64,000 nt of DNA from CF-118 sp035689345. Lineage in GTDB: Bacteria > Chloroflexota > Dormibacteria > Dormibacterales > Dormibacteraceae. The notes under the pieces are model-generated. The model saw nothing but the letters and a program-made list of their open reading frames with translations, was not told the origin of the DNA and did not search any database. Position numbers and translations under genes: made by a program. Positions 41,371 to 50,953 of this stretch are shown piece by piece. The stretch lies in the NCBI GenBank assembly GCA_035689345.1, contig DASSLR010000084.1, forward strand, positions 27,801 through 91,800. The letters are read 5' to 3'. Numbering within the stretch: position 1 is the first letter of the stretch; every line of letters starts with the position of its first letter.

Positions 41371-42836
41371 ACGAAGGCACGACGGGTGCGACGGCGGTGG
41401 CCGTCGGGCTCGGCGGCGACGTGCGCGGCAAGGGTTACCGCGAGATCACCCAGCACTTTCCGAAGCCGGGGTGGGTCGAACACGACGCCGAGGAGATCTG
41501 GGGCGCCGTCCAGGAAACCGCCGCGCAGGCCCTGGCGGCCGCGGGCGCCAGACCAGCCGACGTGCGCGCCGTCGGCATCACCAACCAGCGCGAGACGCTG
41601 GTCGTATGGGACCGCAGGACGCTGAAACCGCTGGGCCGCGCCATCGTCTGGCAGGACCGCAGGACGACCGAGGAATGCATCCGGCTGCGCGACGCCGGGT
41701 ACGAGGACAAGGTGCGCGAGGTGACCGGCCTCGTGCTCGACCCCTACTTCACCGCCACCAAGGCGGGCTGGGCCGTGAAGCACGTGCACGGAGCCCGGGA
41801 GGCCGCTTTCGGCACCGTCGACAGCTGGCTCGTGGCTCGTCTCTCGGGCGGCGCCGACCACGTCACCGACGCGTCGAACGCCTCGCGCACCCTCCTGTTC
41901 GACATCCGGAGCGGTCGCTGGAGCGAAGAGATGGCGGACCTCTTCGGCGTGCCGCTCGCGAACATGCCCGAGGTGCGCGACTCCAGCGGCCACATCTCGC
42001 GCACCACGCCAGATGCGTTCGGGGGAGTGGACGCGCCGATCACCGGGATCGCGGGCGATCAGCAGTCGGCGCTGTTCGGCCAGGCATGCACGGCCGTCGG
42101 CATGGCCAAGAACACGTACGGCACGGGCTCGTTCGTGCTCGTCAACACGGGCGGCGACCGCGTCATGTCGAAGACGGGGATGCTCACCACCGTCGCCTGG
42201 GGCCGCGGCGGGGCGCTCACCTACGCGCTCGAGGGCGCCATCTTCGTCACCGGCGCGGCGCTGCAGTGGCTGCGCGACGGGCTCGGGATCATCGGGAGCG
42301 CGGCCGAGGCGGGCCCGCTCGCGGAGTCGGTCCCCGACGCGGGAGGCGTCTACCTGGTGCCGGCGTTCGTCGGCCTCGGGGCGCCGCACTGGGACCCTTA
42401 CGCGCGGGGCACGATTGTCGGGCTCACGCGCGGGAGCGGGCGCGCGCACATCGTCCGGGCAGCCGTCGAGGCGATGGCCTTTCAAACGCGCGACGTGGTC
42501 GAGGCCATGGAGAAGGACAGCGGCCACCCGCTTCAGGAGCTGCGCGTCGATGGCGGCGCCGCGGTGATGGACGTGCTGTGCCAGCTCCAGGCCGACCTGC
42601 TCGGCATCCCTGTGCGCCGGCCGAGGCTCACCGAGACAACTGCGCTCGGCGCGGCCTACCTCGCGGGCGTCGGCGCGGGGCTGTGGCGCGAATCAGATCT
42701 CGCGGATCTCTGGAAGCTCGATCGGGAGTTCACACCGCGGATGTCGCGCGACGAAGCGGACGCGATGCAAGATGCATGGCGGCGCGCCGTGGACCGGAGT
42801 CGCGGCTGGCTCGGCGGCGATAATCAGAGACCTTGA
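41346..42836 (+). CDS. glpK: Glycerol kinase, non-canonical start codon
   Basis: Phosphorylates glycerol with ATP. FGGY-family motifs are the phosphate-1 loop LALDEGTTGATAVAVGL (about 5-21), KPGWVEHDAEEIWGAVQ, AIVWQDRRT, DPYFTATKAGW, KNTYGTGSFVLVNTGG and the adenosine motif LRVDGGAAVMDVLCQLQADL. The first ATG/GTG/TTG in frame is at 41397, after the phosphate loop, so it cannot be the start. Upstream the frame is open with CTG 41334 and ATC 41346. ATC 41346 gives the natural-looking (M)ADIVLALDEGTT, with GGAAG five bases upstream; CTG 41334 is the alternative. Length then is 496, normal for GlpK. Confidence 0.9.
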   Translation: MADIVLALDEGTTGATAVAVGLGGDVRGKGYREITQHFPKPGWVEHDAEEIWGAVQETAAQALAAAGARPADVRAVGITNQRETLVVWDRRTLKPLGRAIVWQDRRTTEECIRLRDAGYEDKVREVTGLVLDPYFTATKAGWAVKHVHGAREAAFGTVDSWLVARLSGGADHVTDASNASRTLLFDIRSGRWSEEMADLFGVPLANMPEVRDSSGHISRTTPDAFGGVDAPITGIAGDQQSALFGQACTAVGMAKNTYGTGSFVLVNTGGDRVMSKTGMLTTVAWGRGGALTYALEGAIFVTGAALQWLRDGLGIIGSAAEAGPLAESVPDAGGVYLVPAFVGLGAPHWDPYARGTIVGLTRGSGRAHIVRAAVEAMAFQTRDVVEAMEKDSGHPLQELRVDGGAAVMDVLCQLQADLLGIPVRRPRLTETTALGAAYLAGVGAGLWRESDLADLWKLDREFTPRMSRDEADAMQDAWRRAVDRSRGWLGGDNQRP

Positions 42837-43435
42837 GCTCCCCGCCAAGCCCGAACGGACAGGTCCGGCACCAGAACCTGCACGCCCATCACATGTGGCT
42901 GCAGCAGAGGTTCTTCGCCGGCTTTCTCGTCGCGGTCGGGCTCGTGATGACGGGGGTGCTCATCTACCAGGGCCAGCTGTTCCAGCACTCCAACCTGATC
43001 TGGAGCTTTTACGTCCCGAGCGGGCTGTTGCTGGGCGGTCTTTTTCTCTGGTACCGCTGGCGCAGCCACGTGCGCGTGCTCGACTCGGGAATCCGCATCT
43101 CGACCTTCTTTTCCCACGTCGACATCGATTACGACTCGATTCGTCTCGTAAAGGTGCAGCCGCTTCGCAATCACTTCCTCGAGCGACGGGCCAGGATGAT
43201 CGTGCGGGTCATGAAGGACTACATCGACAAGCCGGCGCTGTTCATTCGCGTGCGCGGCGATGACGAATCGCTGCAGGCGCTGCAGAAGAAGCTCGGCTCG
43301 CGCCTGATGTACGAGGACACCATCGCGGTACCGGTGCCTGACGCGGATGCGGCCGCGTGGGCGATCACGGCGCACCTGCCGTTGCGCGTCGGCCAGAACC
43401 TCGGAGGGGGAAAGCGGCGGAAGCGTCGTCGCTGA
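42833..43435 (+). CDS. Two-helix membrane protein with a PH-like (YdbT/DUF-type) soluble domain
   Basis: A 200-residue protein. Two hydrophobic segments (about 27-46 FFAGFLVAVGLVMTGVLIYQ; about 57-75 WSFYVPSGLLLGGLFLWYRW) are followed by a domain of strands and a helix (VRVLDSGIRISTFFSHVDIDYDSIRLVKV...), reminiscent of bacterial PH-like domains. The end is strongly basic (GGGKRRKRRR). TTG 42833 overlaps the glpK stop (TTGA), and GATAAT lies nine bases before it. Function unknown. Confidence 0.65.
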   Translation: MSSPPSPNGQVRHQNLHAHHMWLQQRFFAGFLVAVGLVMTGVLIYQGQLFQHSNLIWSFYVPSGLLLGGLFLWYRWRSHVRVLDSGIRISTFFSHVDIDYDSIRLVKVQPLRNHFLERRARMIVRVMKDYIDKPALFIRVRGDDESLQALQKKLGSRLMYEDTIAVPVPDADAAAWAITAHLPLRVGQNLGGGKRRKRRR

Positions 43436-43455
43436 CCGAGGTCGGCCAGCGCCGC

Positions 43456-45078
43456 ATGGCGACCTTGCTCCAGGTCCTCAGGCTGCGGGGTTGGGACGTG
43501 GTCGTCCTTCTCGCCCTTACGGCCGTCGCGTTCTTCATCCGTTTCTTCAGCCCGATCACGCCGAACTTCATCGCTCATCCGTTCAGCTGGCCGCCGATCA
43601 GCTTCTGCGTGCCGAACACGCCTGTCGACGTCAATGGCGACCCCGGCACCCTGTGCGGCCTCGCGTATCCGTACACGCGCGGCTACAAGGACCCGAACGG
43701 AGTGCTTTCTCCGCCGAACGGCCAGGTGTTCGACGAGGTGTATTTCCCGGTCGACGCCCACGCCGACGTGCTCGGCATGGAGCGCTGCCGGCCGACGACC
43801 GTGGAGTGCCAGTACAACTACTTCGATCCTGAGCCGCCGCTAGGCAAGGAGATGATCGCCGCCGGCGAGTGGGGATACGGCTGGTTCCGCGCGACCTTTC
43901 AGGACGCCCAGGGCGAGTACATCGACCTCGGATTCAACACCTTCGGGTGGCGGATCTCGGCCTGCATCATCGGCACCCTCTGCGTGCCGCTCATGTACCT
44001 GCTTGCCCTCCGGTTGTGGCCGAACAGGCTGTTCGCAGGCGCGGCCGCGCTGTTCGTGTGCTTCGACGGGATGTTCTTCATCCAGTCGCGCATCGGCATG
44101 ATCGACATCTTCCCGGTCTTTTTCATCCTGCTCTGCTACTACCTCTTCCTGGTCCACATCCAGAGCCGGACCGTGAAGGGCTCCGTGGTATCGCTGCTGT
44201 TGCTGGGCGTGGCCATAGGCCTGGGCGTGGCGGCGAAATGGATCGTCCTCGCGGCCTTCGCCAGCATCGTGTTCTTCCTCTTGGGCCGCATGCTCTGGAC
44301 GTACGCGACCACTCACGAGCTGAAGATCCCAGGTGACGTTTATTGGCCGAGCTACGCGCTCGTCGCCGTGGTGGCGCTTCTCGTCTTCCCGCTGGCCATC
44401 TACGTCGTTTCGTGGTTCCCGTTCTTCATGCGCGGCCAGTTCCACTCGCTGGCCGACCTCATCGCGTACAACCAGGACGCTTTCCGCTACCACGCGAACC
44501 TCAGGGCCACGCATCCATACGGGTCGCCGTGGTGGTCGTGGCCCTTCCTCGCAAGGCCGGTCCTCTACTACGCCGAGTACACGAACCTCGGCACCGACCA
44601 GTTCTCTGGGCAGCCGCTCTTTGCGCTGATCTACAACCTGGGCAACCCGTGGATATGGTGGACCAGCATTCCGTGCGTGCTGTCGCTGCCTTACTTCATC
44701 GTCAGGCACCGCAGCTTTCCGGCTGCCGTAATCCTTGTCGGCTTCATCACCCAGTACCTTCCATGGGCGCCCATCACCCGGGTTCTGTTCATCTACGAGA
44801 TGATCGGCGGCCTTATCTTCATGGTGCTTGCGGTCGCGTTCGTCCTCGCCTGGACCGCGGAACACGTGCCCAGGTGGGGGCGCAATGTCGCGATCGCGCA
44901 CCTCGTGATCGCGGTGCTGTTCTTCATCTACTTCTATCCCGTGTGGGCGGCGTTGCCACTTTCCGAGGGGGCGTGGTTCAAGGGCCCCGATTCGCCGCCA
45001 TGGGGTCCCAAGCTGTGGATGACCAACTGCAACCCGCAGCTGCCGATCAGCGAGCCGCAGCTGTTCTGCTGGAACTAG
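43456..45078 (+). CDS. Protein O-mannosyltransferase-type GT39 (PMT) membrane glycosyltransferase
   Basis: An integral membrane enzyme that transfers mannose from polyprenyl-phosphate-mannose to exported proteins. About 540 residues with roughly eleven hydrophobic helices. The first external loop holds the acidic pair in QVFDEVYFPVDAH (about 90-102), the conserved metal/catalytic site of PMTs. EPPLGKEMIAAGEWGYG (about 126) matches the family's PPLGK motif. A characteristic C-terminal WITRVLFIYEM-type region (APITRVLFIYEMIGGL) is present. ATG 43456 is the first start after the preceding gene; an in-frame start at 43357 would overlap it. Confidence 0.88.
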   Translation: MATLLQVLRLRGWDVVVLLALTAVAFFIRFFSPITPNFIAHPFSWPPISFCVPNTPVDVNGDPGTLCGLAYPYTRGYKDPNGVLSPPNGQVFDEVYFPVDAHADVLGMERCRPTTVECQYNYFDPEPPLGKEMIAAGEWGYGWFRATFQDAQGEYIDLGFNTFGWRISACIIGTLCVPLMYLLALRLWPNRLFAGAAALFVCFDGMFFIQSRIGMIDIFPVFFILLCYYLFLVHIQSRTVKGSVVSLLLLGVAIGLGVAAKWIVLAAFASIVFFLLGRMLWTYATTHELKIPGDVYWPSYALVAVVALLVFPLAIYVVSWFPFFMRGQFHSLADLIAYNQDAFRYHANLRATHPYGSPWWSWPFLARPVLYYAEYTNLGTDQFSGQPLFALIYNLGNPWIWWTSIPCVLSLPYFIVRHRSFPAAVILVGFITQYLPWAPITRVLFIYEMIGGLIFMVLAVAFVLAWTAEHVPRWGRNVAIAHLVIAVLFFIYFYPVWAALPLSEGAWFKGPDSPPWGPKLWMTNCNPQLPISEPQLFCWN

Positions 45079-45085
45079 CGCCGCC

Positions 45086-47032
45086 GTGCTCCTGATCGCG
45101 GCCTGCCTGATCGCGGGGTTTGGGATCACCTTCCTCAGCACCGTCGACCTGAACCTCGAAGAACGGATCGCTTTCGGCACGGTGCTCGGCGCCATGGCGG
45201 TGGCGAGTGTGAGCTTCGTGCTGTCGATGGCGGCGCGCGACGTGAACCTCTGGACCGTGCTCGGCGCAATCGCCGTCACCACGATCGCCGGCATCGCGCT
45301 CGTCGTCTGGCACCGCGCCCGGCTGGGCGAGAACATCGCCGACCTCCGAGCGCGCTGGTCGCGGCCGGTTTCCAGCGACGGTCATCCGTGGCCGCTCGCG
45401 GCGATCTTCCTTTTCTGCGCCGCCTGGACGATTCCCTTCCTGAGTCACGCCTATCAGTACCGGGCCGATGGGCTCTACGCGGGCTACATCAACATCTGGG
45501 GTGACTGGGCGGCGCACCTGTCATTCGCGGGCTCGTTCGCGTACGGCCACAACTTCCCGCCGCAGTTCCCGATCGATCCCGGGAACCACCTCGGCTACCC
45601 CTTCATGATGGATTTCCTCGCGGCCGACCTCGTGCCGCTGGGCACCTCGCTCACCTCGTCGCTGGTGTTGACCTCGGGACTGCTCGGCCTCGTCTTCCCC
45701 GCGGTCATGTACCTCGCGGCGAGCCGTTTCGCGGGTGGCCGTGCGGCCGGCGCCATCGCCACCTTCGTGTTTCTGATGAGCGGCGGTTTCGGATTCCTGT
45801 ACCTCCTCGGCGACCTGGCGACGCGTGGGTTCGGTGTGCTCGCGCATCTGCCCCGTGAATACACGCTCGACCGGGAGCTGAACTTCCAGTGGCTCAACCC
45901 CGTGCTGGCCTACCTGGTCCCACAGCGCTCGACACTGTTCGGCTTCAGCCTGGCCTTGATCGTGCTCCTGCTCGTTTGGATCGCGACGCGCGAGCGGCTC
46001 GGCCGGCAGGCGTTCCTTTTCGCGGGCGTCGTGGCCGGACTGATGCCGGCCTTTCACGTCCATGCGTGGGGCACGACCGTGGCGCTCTCGGCTTTCTGGT
46101 TCACGCGTAACCGGCGGGTGGAGTGGTTCTGGTTCTTCGTGCCCGCCGTCGCGCTCGCTTTGCCGGTGCTCGCGTGGATGTGGCCGCCGGCCAACAACAG
46201 CTTCTGTGGCGACGGAGGCAGCGTCTTCGGCTACTGCATCGAGCCTGGCTGGCTGTCCTACACGGACGCCAAGCGCGACGGGCTCATCTGGGCCGTGCCG
46301 GACTTCGTCTGGTTCTGGCTCAAGAACACCTCGCTGCTGATCCCGCTCATCATCGCCGGCCACTTCGCGAACCGGTGGATCCCGACGCGGTTCGCTTCCT
46401 GGTTCGCGCCGATGTGGCTGTGGTTCGCGGTCCCCTCGTTCATCGTTCTTCAGCCGTGGGACTGGGACAACACGAAGTTCTTCATCTTCTTCGCGATGCT
46501 CGGCAGCATCGTCGTCGGGGCAGTGCTCGCCGCGCTGTTCCGGCGCGGCCCGTGGGAGGCGCTGGCCGCTTCGGTGATGCTCGTGCTTCTCGTCTTCACC
46601 GGCGGCCTGGACCTGACCCGCGCCCAGGACACGTCGGTCAGCTCGTACCAATTCGTGGACGCGCGGGGCTTGCAGCTGGCCGGCTGGGTGCGAGCCAACA
46701 CGCCGCCCGACGCGATATTCCTGGTGGCCGACGAGCACAACAGCCCGATTCCGACTCTGACCGGCCGGCGCATCGTGATCGGCTATCCGGGTTGGTTGTT
46801 CACGTACGGACTCGCCGACTACGCCCAGAAGACCAACGACGCGCAGTTGATGCTGCAGGGCGATCAGTCGACGCCGCAACTTCTCAAGGAGTACCACGTC
46901 GATTACGTGCTGATCGGTCCCCAGGAGCTGTCCAGCCAGCACGGGGCGGCCGCCACGTACTGGGCGCAGGTCGGCCATCTCGTTTACGACAACGGCGAGT
47001 ACCGCCTGTATCGGGTGCCGGGGTCGACGTGA
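45086..47032 (+). CDS. Polytopic GT-C-like membrane protein
   Basis: A 648-residue protein with about twelve or more hydrophobic segments and a C-terminal soluble domain of about 110 residues (from SYQFVDARGLQLAGWVRANT). The first large loop contains WGDWAAHLSFAGSFAYGHNFPP, resembling the acidic first-loop motif of GT-C glycosyltransferases, and HLGYPFMMDFLAADL. The C-terminal part includes LVADEHNSPIPTLTGRRIV, as in several bacterial GT-C proteins of unknown substrate. GTG 45086 is 7 nt after the PMT gene; the pair probably belongs to a protein or envelope glycosylation operon. Confidence 0.75.
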   Translation: MLLIAACLIAGFGITFLSTVDLNLEERIAFGTVLGAMAVASVSFVLSMAARDVNLWTVLGAIAVTTIAGIALVVWHRARLGENIADLRARWSRPVSSDGHPWPLAAIFLFCAAWTIPFLSHAYQYRADGLYAGYINIWGDWAAHLSFAGSFAYGHNFPPQFPIDPGNHLGYPFMMDFLAADLVPLGTSLTSSLVLTSGLLGLVFPAVMYLAASRFAGGRAAGAIATFVFLMSGGFGFLYLLGDLATRGFGVLAHLPREYTLDRELNFQWLNPVLAYLVPQRSTLFGFSLALIVLLLVWIATRERLGRQAFLFAGVVAGLMPAFHVHAWGTTVALSAFWFTRNRRVEWFWFFVPAVALALPVLAWMWPPANNSFCGDGGSVFGYCIEPGWLSYTDAKRDGLIWAVPDFVWFWLKNTSLLIPLIIAGHFANRWIPTRFASWFAPMWLWFAVPSFIVLQPWDWDNTKFFIFFAMLGSIVVGAVLAALFRRGPWEALAASVMLVLLVFTGGLDLTRAQDTSVSSYQFVDARGLQLAGWVRANTPPDAIFLVADEHNSPIPTLTGRRIVIGYPGWLFTYGLADYAQKTNDAQLMLQGDQSTPQLLKEYHVDYVLIGPQELSSQHGAAATYWAQVGHLVYDNGEYRLYRVPGST

Positions 47033-47033
47033 G

Positions 47034-47561
47034 CTAGGGCCGGGGCGCGCTCTCCGGTTCCAGGCGTCGCAGCAACCTCTTCATCTCGCTGTCGCCGCGA
47101 TCGAGGCGGTTGACGATCTGCAGCAGGATCTCGTCCTGGTGCATCAGGTGATTCATCAGCGCCTTGATCTCCTCCTCTGACTTCACGTCGAGCTCGTAGT
47201 CGTGCTGGGCACGAAGGCGCTCGCGGTCGGCGAGGCGGTTGAGGGCCATCAGCACCAGGCTCGCCCACAGCGTGGCCTCGAGGCTCAGGATGAAGTTGAG
47301 CAGCTGGAAAGGCGCAGGGTCCCAGTGCGCGAACGAGGCGATCGCGTTGAGGGCGACCCACACGACCATCAGGCCGATCTGCACGAGAACGAAGACCCAG
47401 CTGCCGATGAGCCTCGCGAAGTCGGCGCCGATGCGATCGGCGAGCGTGAGCTTGCGGTCGACCTCGCGGTTGAGGTCGCGGACGGGCGGGTGGTCGTGCT
47501 GGTGCCGGATGAGCTCGCGCGCGATGTCTTCGATCTCTCTGCCAATGGCCATTTGAGGCAT
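47034..47561 (-). CDS. DUF1003 membrane protein
   Basis: A roughly 175-residue protein of the DUF1003 family. Two transmembrane helices (about 60-80 ARLIGSWVFVLVQIGLMVVW; about 90-115) are joined by ALNAIASFAHWDPAPFQLLN, followed by the family's LSLEATLWASLVLMALNRLADRERL and a soluble helical tail (EIKALMNHLMHQDEILLQIV). Earlier in-frame GTG 47582 and later ATG 47552 are alternative starts. Role unknown. Convergent with the GT-C gene, one base between stops. Confidence 0.85.
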   Translation of the reverse strand: MPQMAIGREIEDIARELIRHQHDHPPVRDLNREVDRKLTLADRIGADFARLIGSWVFVLVQIGLMVVWVALNAIASFAHWDPAPFQLLNFILSLEATLWASLVLMALNRLADRERLRAQHDYELDVKSEEEIKALMNHLMHQDEILLQIVNRLDRGDSEMKRLLRRLEPESAPRP

Positions 47562-47622
47562 AGCTTCGCTCAAAAGGACCACGGCTGGCTACGGAAAGTA
47601 AGTCGCGCCGGGTTGATTCGCT

Positions 47623-50600
47623 TCAGCGGTAGTCGTGGGAGCGAGTCTTCGGGCGCGGGATTCCTTCGAGAGCTTCGATGTGCGACGCGAGCACCGACCA
47701 GACGCCGTCCTGCCGCTGCATGACACCGTCGATCACCAGGATCGGCTTGTGGTTGGCGATGCGGCGGTAGCGGTCGTAGACGTCGGGCTTGATCGTCACG
47801 TTGACCTGGCCGAACTCGTCCTCGAGCGTGAAGAAGCGGATCTTCTTGGCCGTCGAGGGTGCCTGCCGTGTGATCACGAGGCCCGCGACTCGAACCGTTC
47901 TTCCGTTGGGGATGACTGGAAGTGACTTGCTCGTGAGCGCGCCCAGCTGGTCGAGCTTGTCCCGGCAGAAGTGGATCAGGTGATGGCCGGTCGAGAGGTC
48001 GGAGATCCGGTACTCCAGCTGGTTGGCGTCGAACTCGTCGACCGCGGGAATCGCTTGTGGCGCCGTCGCGTCCAGGTGGAGGTCGTGCTGCGCGGCGATG
48101 CCGCGGCGCAGGCCGCTGCCGTGCCATCGCTCCTGCCAGCCCCACAGCAGGTTGCGTCTCGGCTCGCCGAGCGCGTCAAAGGCGCCGACCATCACGAGGT
48201 TGCGCACCGCGCGCGGGCCGATGGGCTTGCCACGCAAGCGGTCGAGAAACTGGTCGAAAGACCGGTAATCGCCGTTGGCGATTCGTTCGGTGACGATGGC
48301 GACGCGGCCTTCCTCGCCAAGGTCGCGGACGTAGTTGAAGCCGATGCGCATGGCGCCGTCCTCCGGCAGGCAGCGCACGTCGGAGCGGTTGACCTCGACG
48401 GGGAGCACCTTGACGCCGTGGCGCTTCAAGTCCTCGACCAGCACGCTGGGGTGGTAGAAGCCCATCGGCTGGTTGTTCAGGAGACCGCAGCCGAACTCGA
48501 CCGGGTGATAGACCTTCAGCCACGCCGTCTCGTAGGACGTGCGCGCGAACGCGGCGGCGTGGGAGCGGCAGAATCCATAGACCGCGAATCCCTGCACCGC
48601 CGCGAAAAGCTGGTCGGCGACCTCGCGTGGCACTCCGTTGCCGAGGCACCCGCCGATAAAGGAGTCCTCCAGCGAGGACATCTCCACGCGATTGAGGTGC
48701 CTCGTCATCGCGCGCCGGAAGCCGTCCGCCACGCTGGGCCGCATGCCTGCGACGTGCATGGCGATCTCGATGATCTGCTCCTGGTAGAGGATCACGCCGA
48801 GCGTGTCCTTGAGGATCGGCTCGAGGAGAGGATGCGCGTAGGTGACCGGCTCGCGACCCTGCTTCCTTCTTATGTACGGGTGGACCGCGTTGCCCTGGAT
48901 GGGGCCGGGGCGGATGATCGCCACCTCGACGACCAGGTCGTTGAAGGTCTTGGGCCTCGTGCGGGGCAGCGTCTGCATCTGGGCGCGTGACTCGATCTGG
49001 AAGACGCCGATGGTGTCGGCCTCGCCGCAGGTCTCGAAAACCTTGGGGTCGTCGAGGGTGAGCTCGTCGAGGTCAGGTTTCGCCCCGGTCCTGTCCTTGA
49101 TCAGCTCGAGGCATTCGGCCACGACCGAGAGCGTGCGCAGGCCCAGCATGTCCATCTTGATCAGCCCGAGGTCTTCGACGTCGTCCTTGTTGAACTGGAC
49201 GACGCGGCGCCCCTCCATCGCCGCCGGCTCGACGGGCGCGATGTCCACGAGGGGCTCGCCGGTCACGAGCATGCCGCCGTTGTGGATGGAGAGATGTCTC
49301 GGAAAGTCGATCACCTCGCGGCAGAGCTCGAGGAACTGCTGCCAGCTCGGGGGTCGCATCTCCGGCGATGGGACCGCGCCGAGCATCGAGTCCTCGACGT
49401 CTTCCGTGAACCACCTGTCGACGCCTTTGGCGAGGCGGTCGAGCAGCTCGTTCGAGAAGCCGAGGGCTTTGCCGATCTGGCGGATGGCCATGCGCGGCTG
49501 GAACGTGACGACGTTGCAGACCATCCCGGTCCGCTCCCAGCCGTACTTGTCGTAGATGTACTGGATCACCTGCTCGCGGTGCTCGGTCGAGAAGTCGATG
49601 TCGATGTCCGGCGTGCTCGTCATCTCCTCGTGCAGGAAGCGCTCGAACAGAAGGTTGTGCTCGATGGGGTCGACTCGCGTGATGCCGAGGACGTAGGCGA
49701 CTATCGAGTCGGCGGCGGAGCCTCGACCCTGTCCGGGCACGCCGTGCTCGCGCGCGAAGCGCATGAGGTCCCAGTTGATGAGGAAGAACTCCGCGAGGCC
49801 GGTCTTCTCGATGACCTCGAGCTCCCGCTGCAGCCGTTTGGCCACGTCGGGGGTGATCGGCCGGTAGCGGGCACGGACGCCTTCGAAGCAGAGCTTGTAC
49901 AGATACGAAAAGGGCGTCTCCCCGTCGGGGACCGGGTAGCCGGGGAAGCGAACCTTGCGAAAGTCGAGGTCGACGTCGCAGGCCTGGGCGATCTCCCATG
50001 GCGTGGCGAGGGCTTCGGGGTGGTCTTGGAACAGCGACCTCAGCTCGTCGCCGGACTTGAGGGCGTGTTCAGCGTTGGCGAAGAGGTGCGGCCGGGCTTC
50101 GTCGAGGGTCATGCGGTGGCGGATGGCCACGAGCGCGTCGTGCAGGCGGCGACGCTCGGGCGCGTGGTAGTGAACCTGGTTGGTGGCGACGACGCGAGCT
50201 CCGCAGCGGCGCGCCATCGCCGCGCGCCCCTCGAGGACCCACTGGTCCTCAGGGGACATGTGGTGGTGGAGCTCGCTGAAGACCACCTCGCGGCCGAGTG
50301 CCTCCTGCAGGGAGCGCAGGCGGCCCTCGTCGTCGGTGGCGCTGAGGTAGAAGAGGTCGCCGCGATGCGAGGCGACGGTGCTGAGCGGGGCGCGCGCCTC
50401 TCCCTTGGGCTGGTCGTGGTGGGCGACGCTCAGCAGGCGGCACAGCCGCGAGTAGCCGGCGAGGTTGCGGGCGATGAGCACGAGCTCTTCACCGTCGACC
50501 TCGAGCGCGGCGCCTATCAGAGGCTTGACGCCGACCTTGCGGCAGGCCTGCAGGAACCTGACCGCGCCGTACACGCCGCCTGTGTCGGTGATGGCAAGGG

Positions 50601-50712
50601 CGGGGATCTCCAGCTCGGAGGCGCGCACCGCGAGCTCGTAGGGGTGCGAACCACCGTCGAGGAACGAGTAATTGGAGTGGCAGTGAAGCTCGACGTAGGG
50701 AACATCAGTCAT
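47623..50712 (-). CDS. dnaE2: Error-prone DNA polymerase DnaE2 (ImuC)
   Basis: Translesion C-family polymerase induced by DNA damage. The 1029-residue protein starts with a PHP domain (YVELHCHSNYSFLDGGSHP). The catalytic palm has PDIDIDFSTEHREQVIQYIY (about 368-387), with the active-site aspartates. The C-terminus has an OB-fold (IRFFTLEDEFGQVNVTIKP) and lacks the tau-binding tail of DnaE1. Length and the imuA-imuB context identify DnaE2. Its ATG overlaps the DUF6504 stop by 8 nt. Last gene of the cassette. Confidence 0.95.
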   Translation of the reverse strand: MTDVPYVELHCHSNYSFLDGGSHPYELAVRASELEIPALAITDTGGVYGAVRFLQACRKVGVKPLIGAALEVDGEELVLIARNLAGYSRLCRLLSVAHHDQPKGEARAPLSTVASHRGDLFYLSATDDEGRLRSLQEALGREVVFSELHHHMSPEDQWVLEGRAAMARRCGARVVATNQVHYHAPERRRLHDALVAIRHRMTLDEARPHLFANAEHALKSGDELRSLFQDHPEALATPWEIAQACDVDLDFRKVRFPGYPVPDGETPFSYLYKLCFEGVRARYRPITPDVAKRLQRELEVIEKTGLAEFFLINWDLMRFAREHGVPGQGRGSAADSIVAYVLGITRVDPIEHNLLFERFLHEEMTSTPDIDIDFSTEHREQVIQYIYDKYGWERTGMVCNVVTFQPRMAIRQIGKALGFSNELLDRLAKGVDRWFTEDVEDSMLGAVPSPEMRPPSWQQFLELCREVIDFPRHLSIHNGGMLVTGEPLVDIAPVEPAAMEGRRVVQFNKDDVEDLGLIKMDMLGLRTLSVVAECLELIKDRTGAKPDLDELTLDDPKVFETCGEADTIGVFQIESRAQMQTLPRTRPKTFNDLVVEVAIIRPGPIQGNAVHPYIRRKQGREPVTYAHPLLEPILKDTLGVILYQEQIIEIAMHVAGMRPSVADGFRRAMTRHLNRVEMSSLEDSFIGGCLGNGVPREVADQLFAAVQGFAVYGFCRSHAAAFARTSYETAWLKVYHPVEFGCGLLNNQPMGFYHPSVLVEDLKRHGVKVLPVEVNRSDVRCLPEDGAMRIGFNYVRDLGEEGRVAIVTERIANGDYRSFDQFLDRLRGKPIGPRAVRNLVMVGAFDALGEPRRNLLWGWQERWHGSGLRRGIAAQHDLHLDATAPQAIPAVDEFDANQLEYRISDLSTGHHLIHFCRDKLDQLGALTSKSLPVIPNGRTVRVAGLVITRQAPSTAKKIRFFTLEDEFGQVNVTIKPDVYDRYRRIANHKPILVIDGVMQRQDGVWSVLASHIEALEGIPRPKTRSHDYR

Positions 50713-50953
50713 AGACCCGCTCGATGAACCATTCGTCGCGAGCCACGTCGTGAAACAGCTCGCAGAGCAGGTCGCTGTTGAGCACGACCTTCCAGTACTC
50801 GCGCACGACTGGCGTGGTCCACCAGTCCGTCTCCACCTTCCAGCGCGTGATGGGATCGACCGGGCCGGACCATGGACCCTTCACGAACGCCGGCGTGCCG
50901 TCGGCGTTCAACGTGACGGCGACCGGCGTGGGCGGGGACAGCAGGCGCGTCAC
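50705..50953 (-). CDS. DUF6504-type small protein of the mutasome operon
   Basis: An 82-residue protein between imuB and dnaE2. It includes TPVAVTLNADGTPAFVKGPW, VDPITRWKVETDWWT and LYDVARDEWFIERVYD-like ending (HDVARDEWFIERVYD). Short proteins of this type commonly sit between imuB and dnaE2 in actinobacteria and relatives; their biochemical role is not known to me. GTG 50953 overlaps the imuB stop (GTGA). Strict conservation of aromatic residues suggests a compact fold that may contact the polymerase (inference). Confidence 0.8.
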   Translation of the reverse strand: MTRLLSPPTPVAVTLNADGTPAFVKGPWSGPVDPITRWKVETDWWTTPVVREYWKVVLNSDLLCELFHDVARDEWFIERVYD

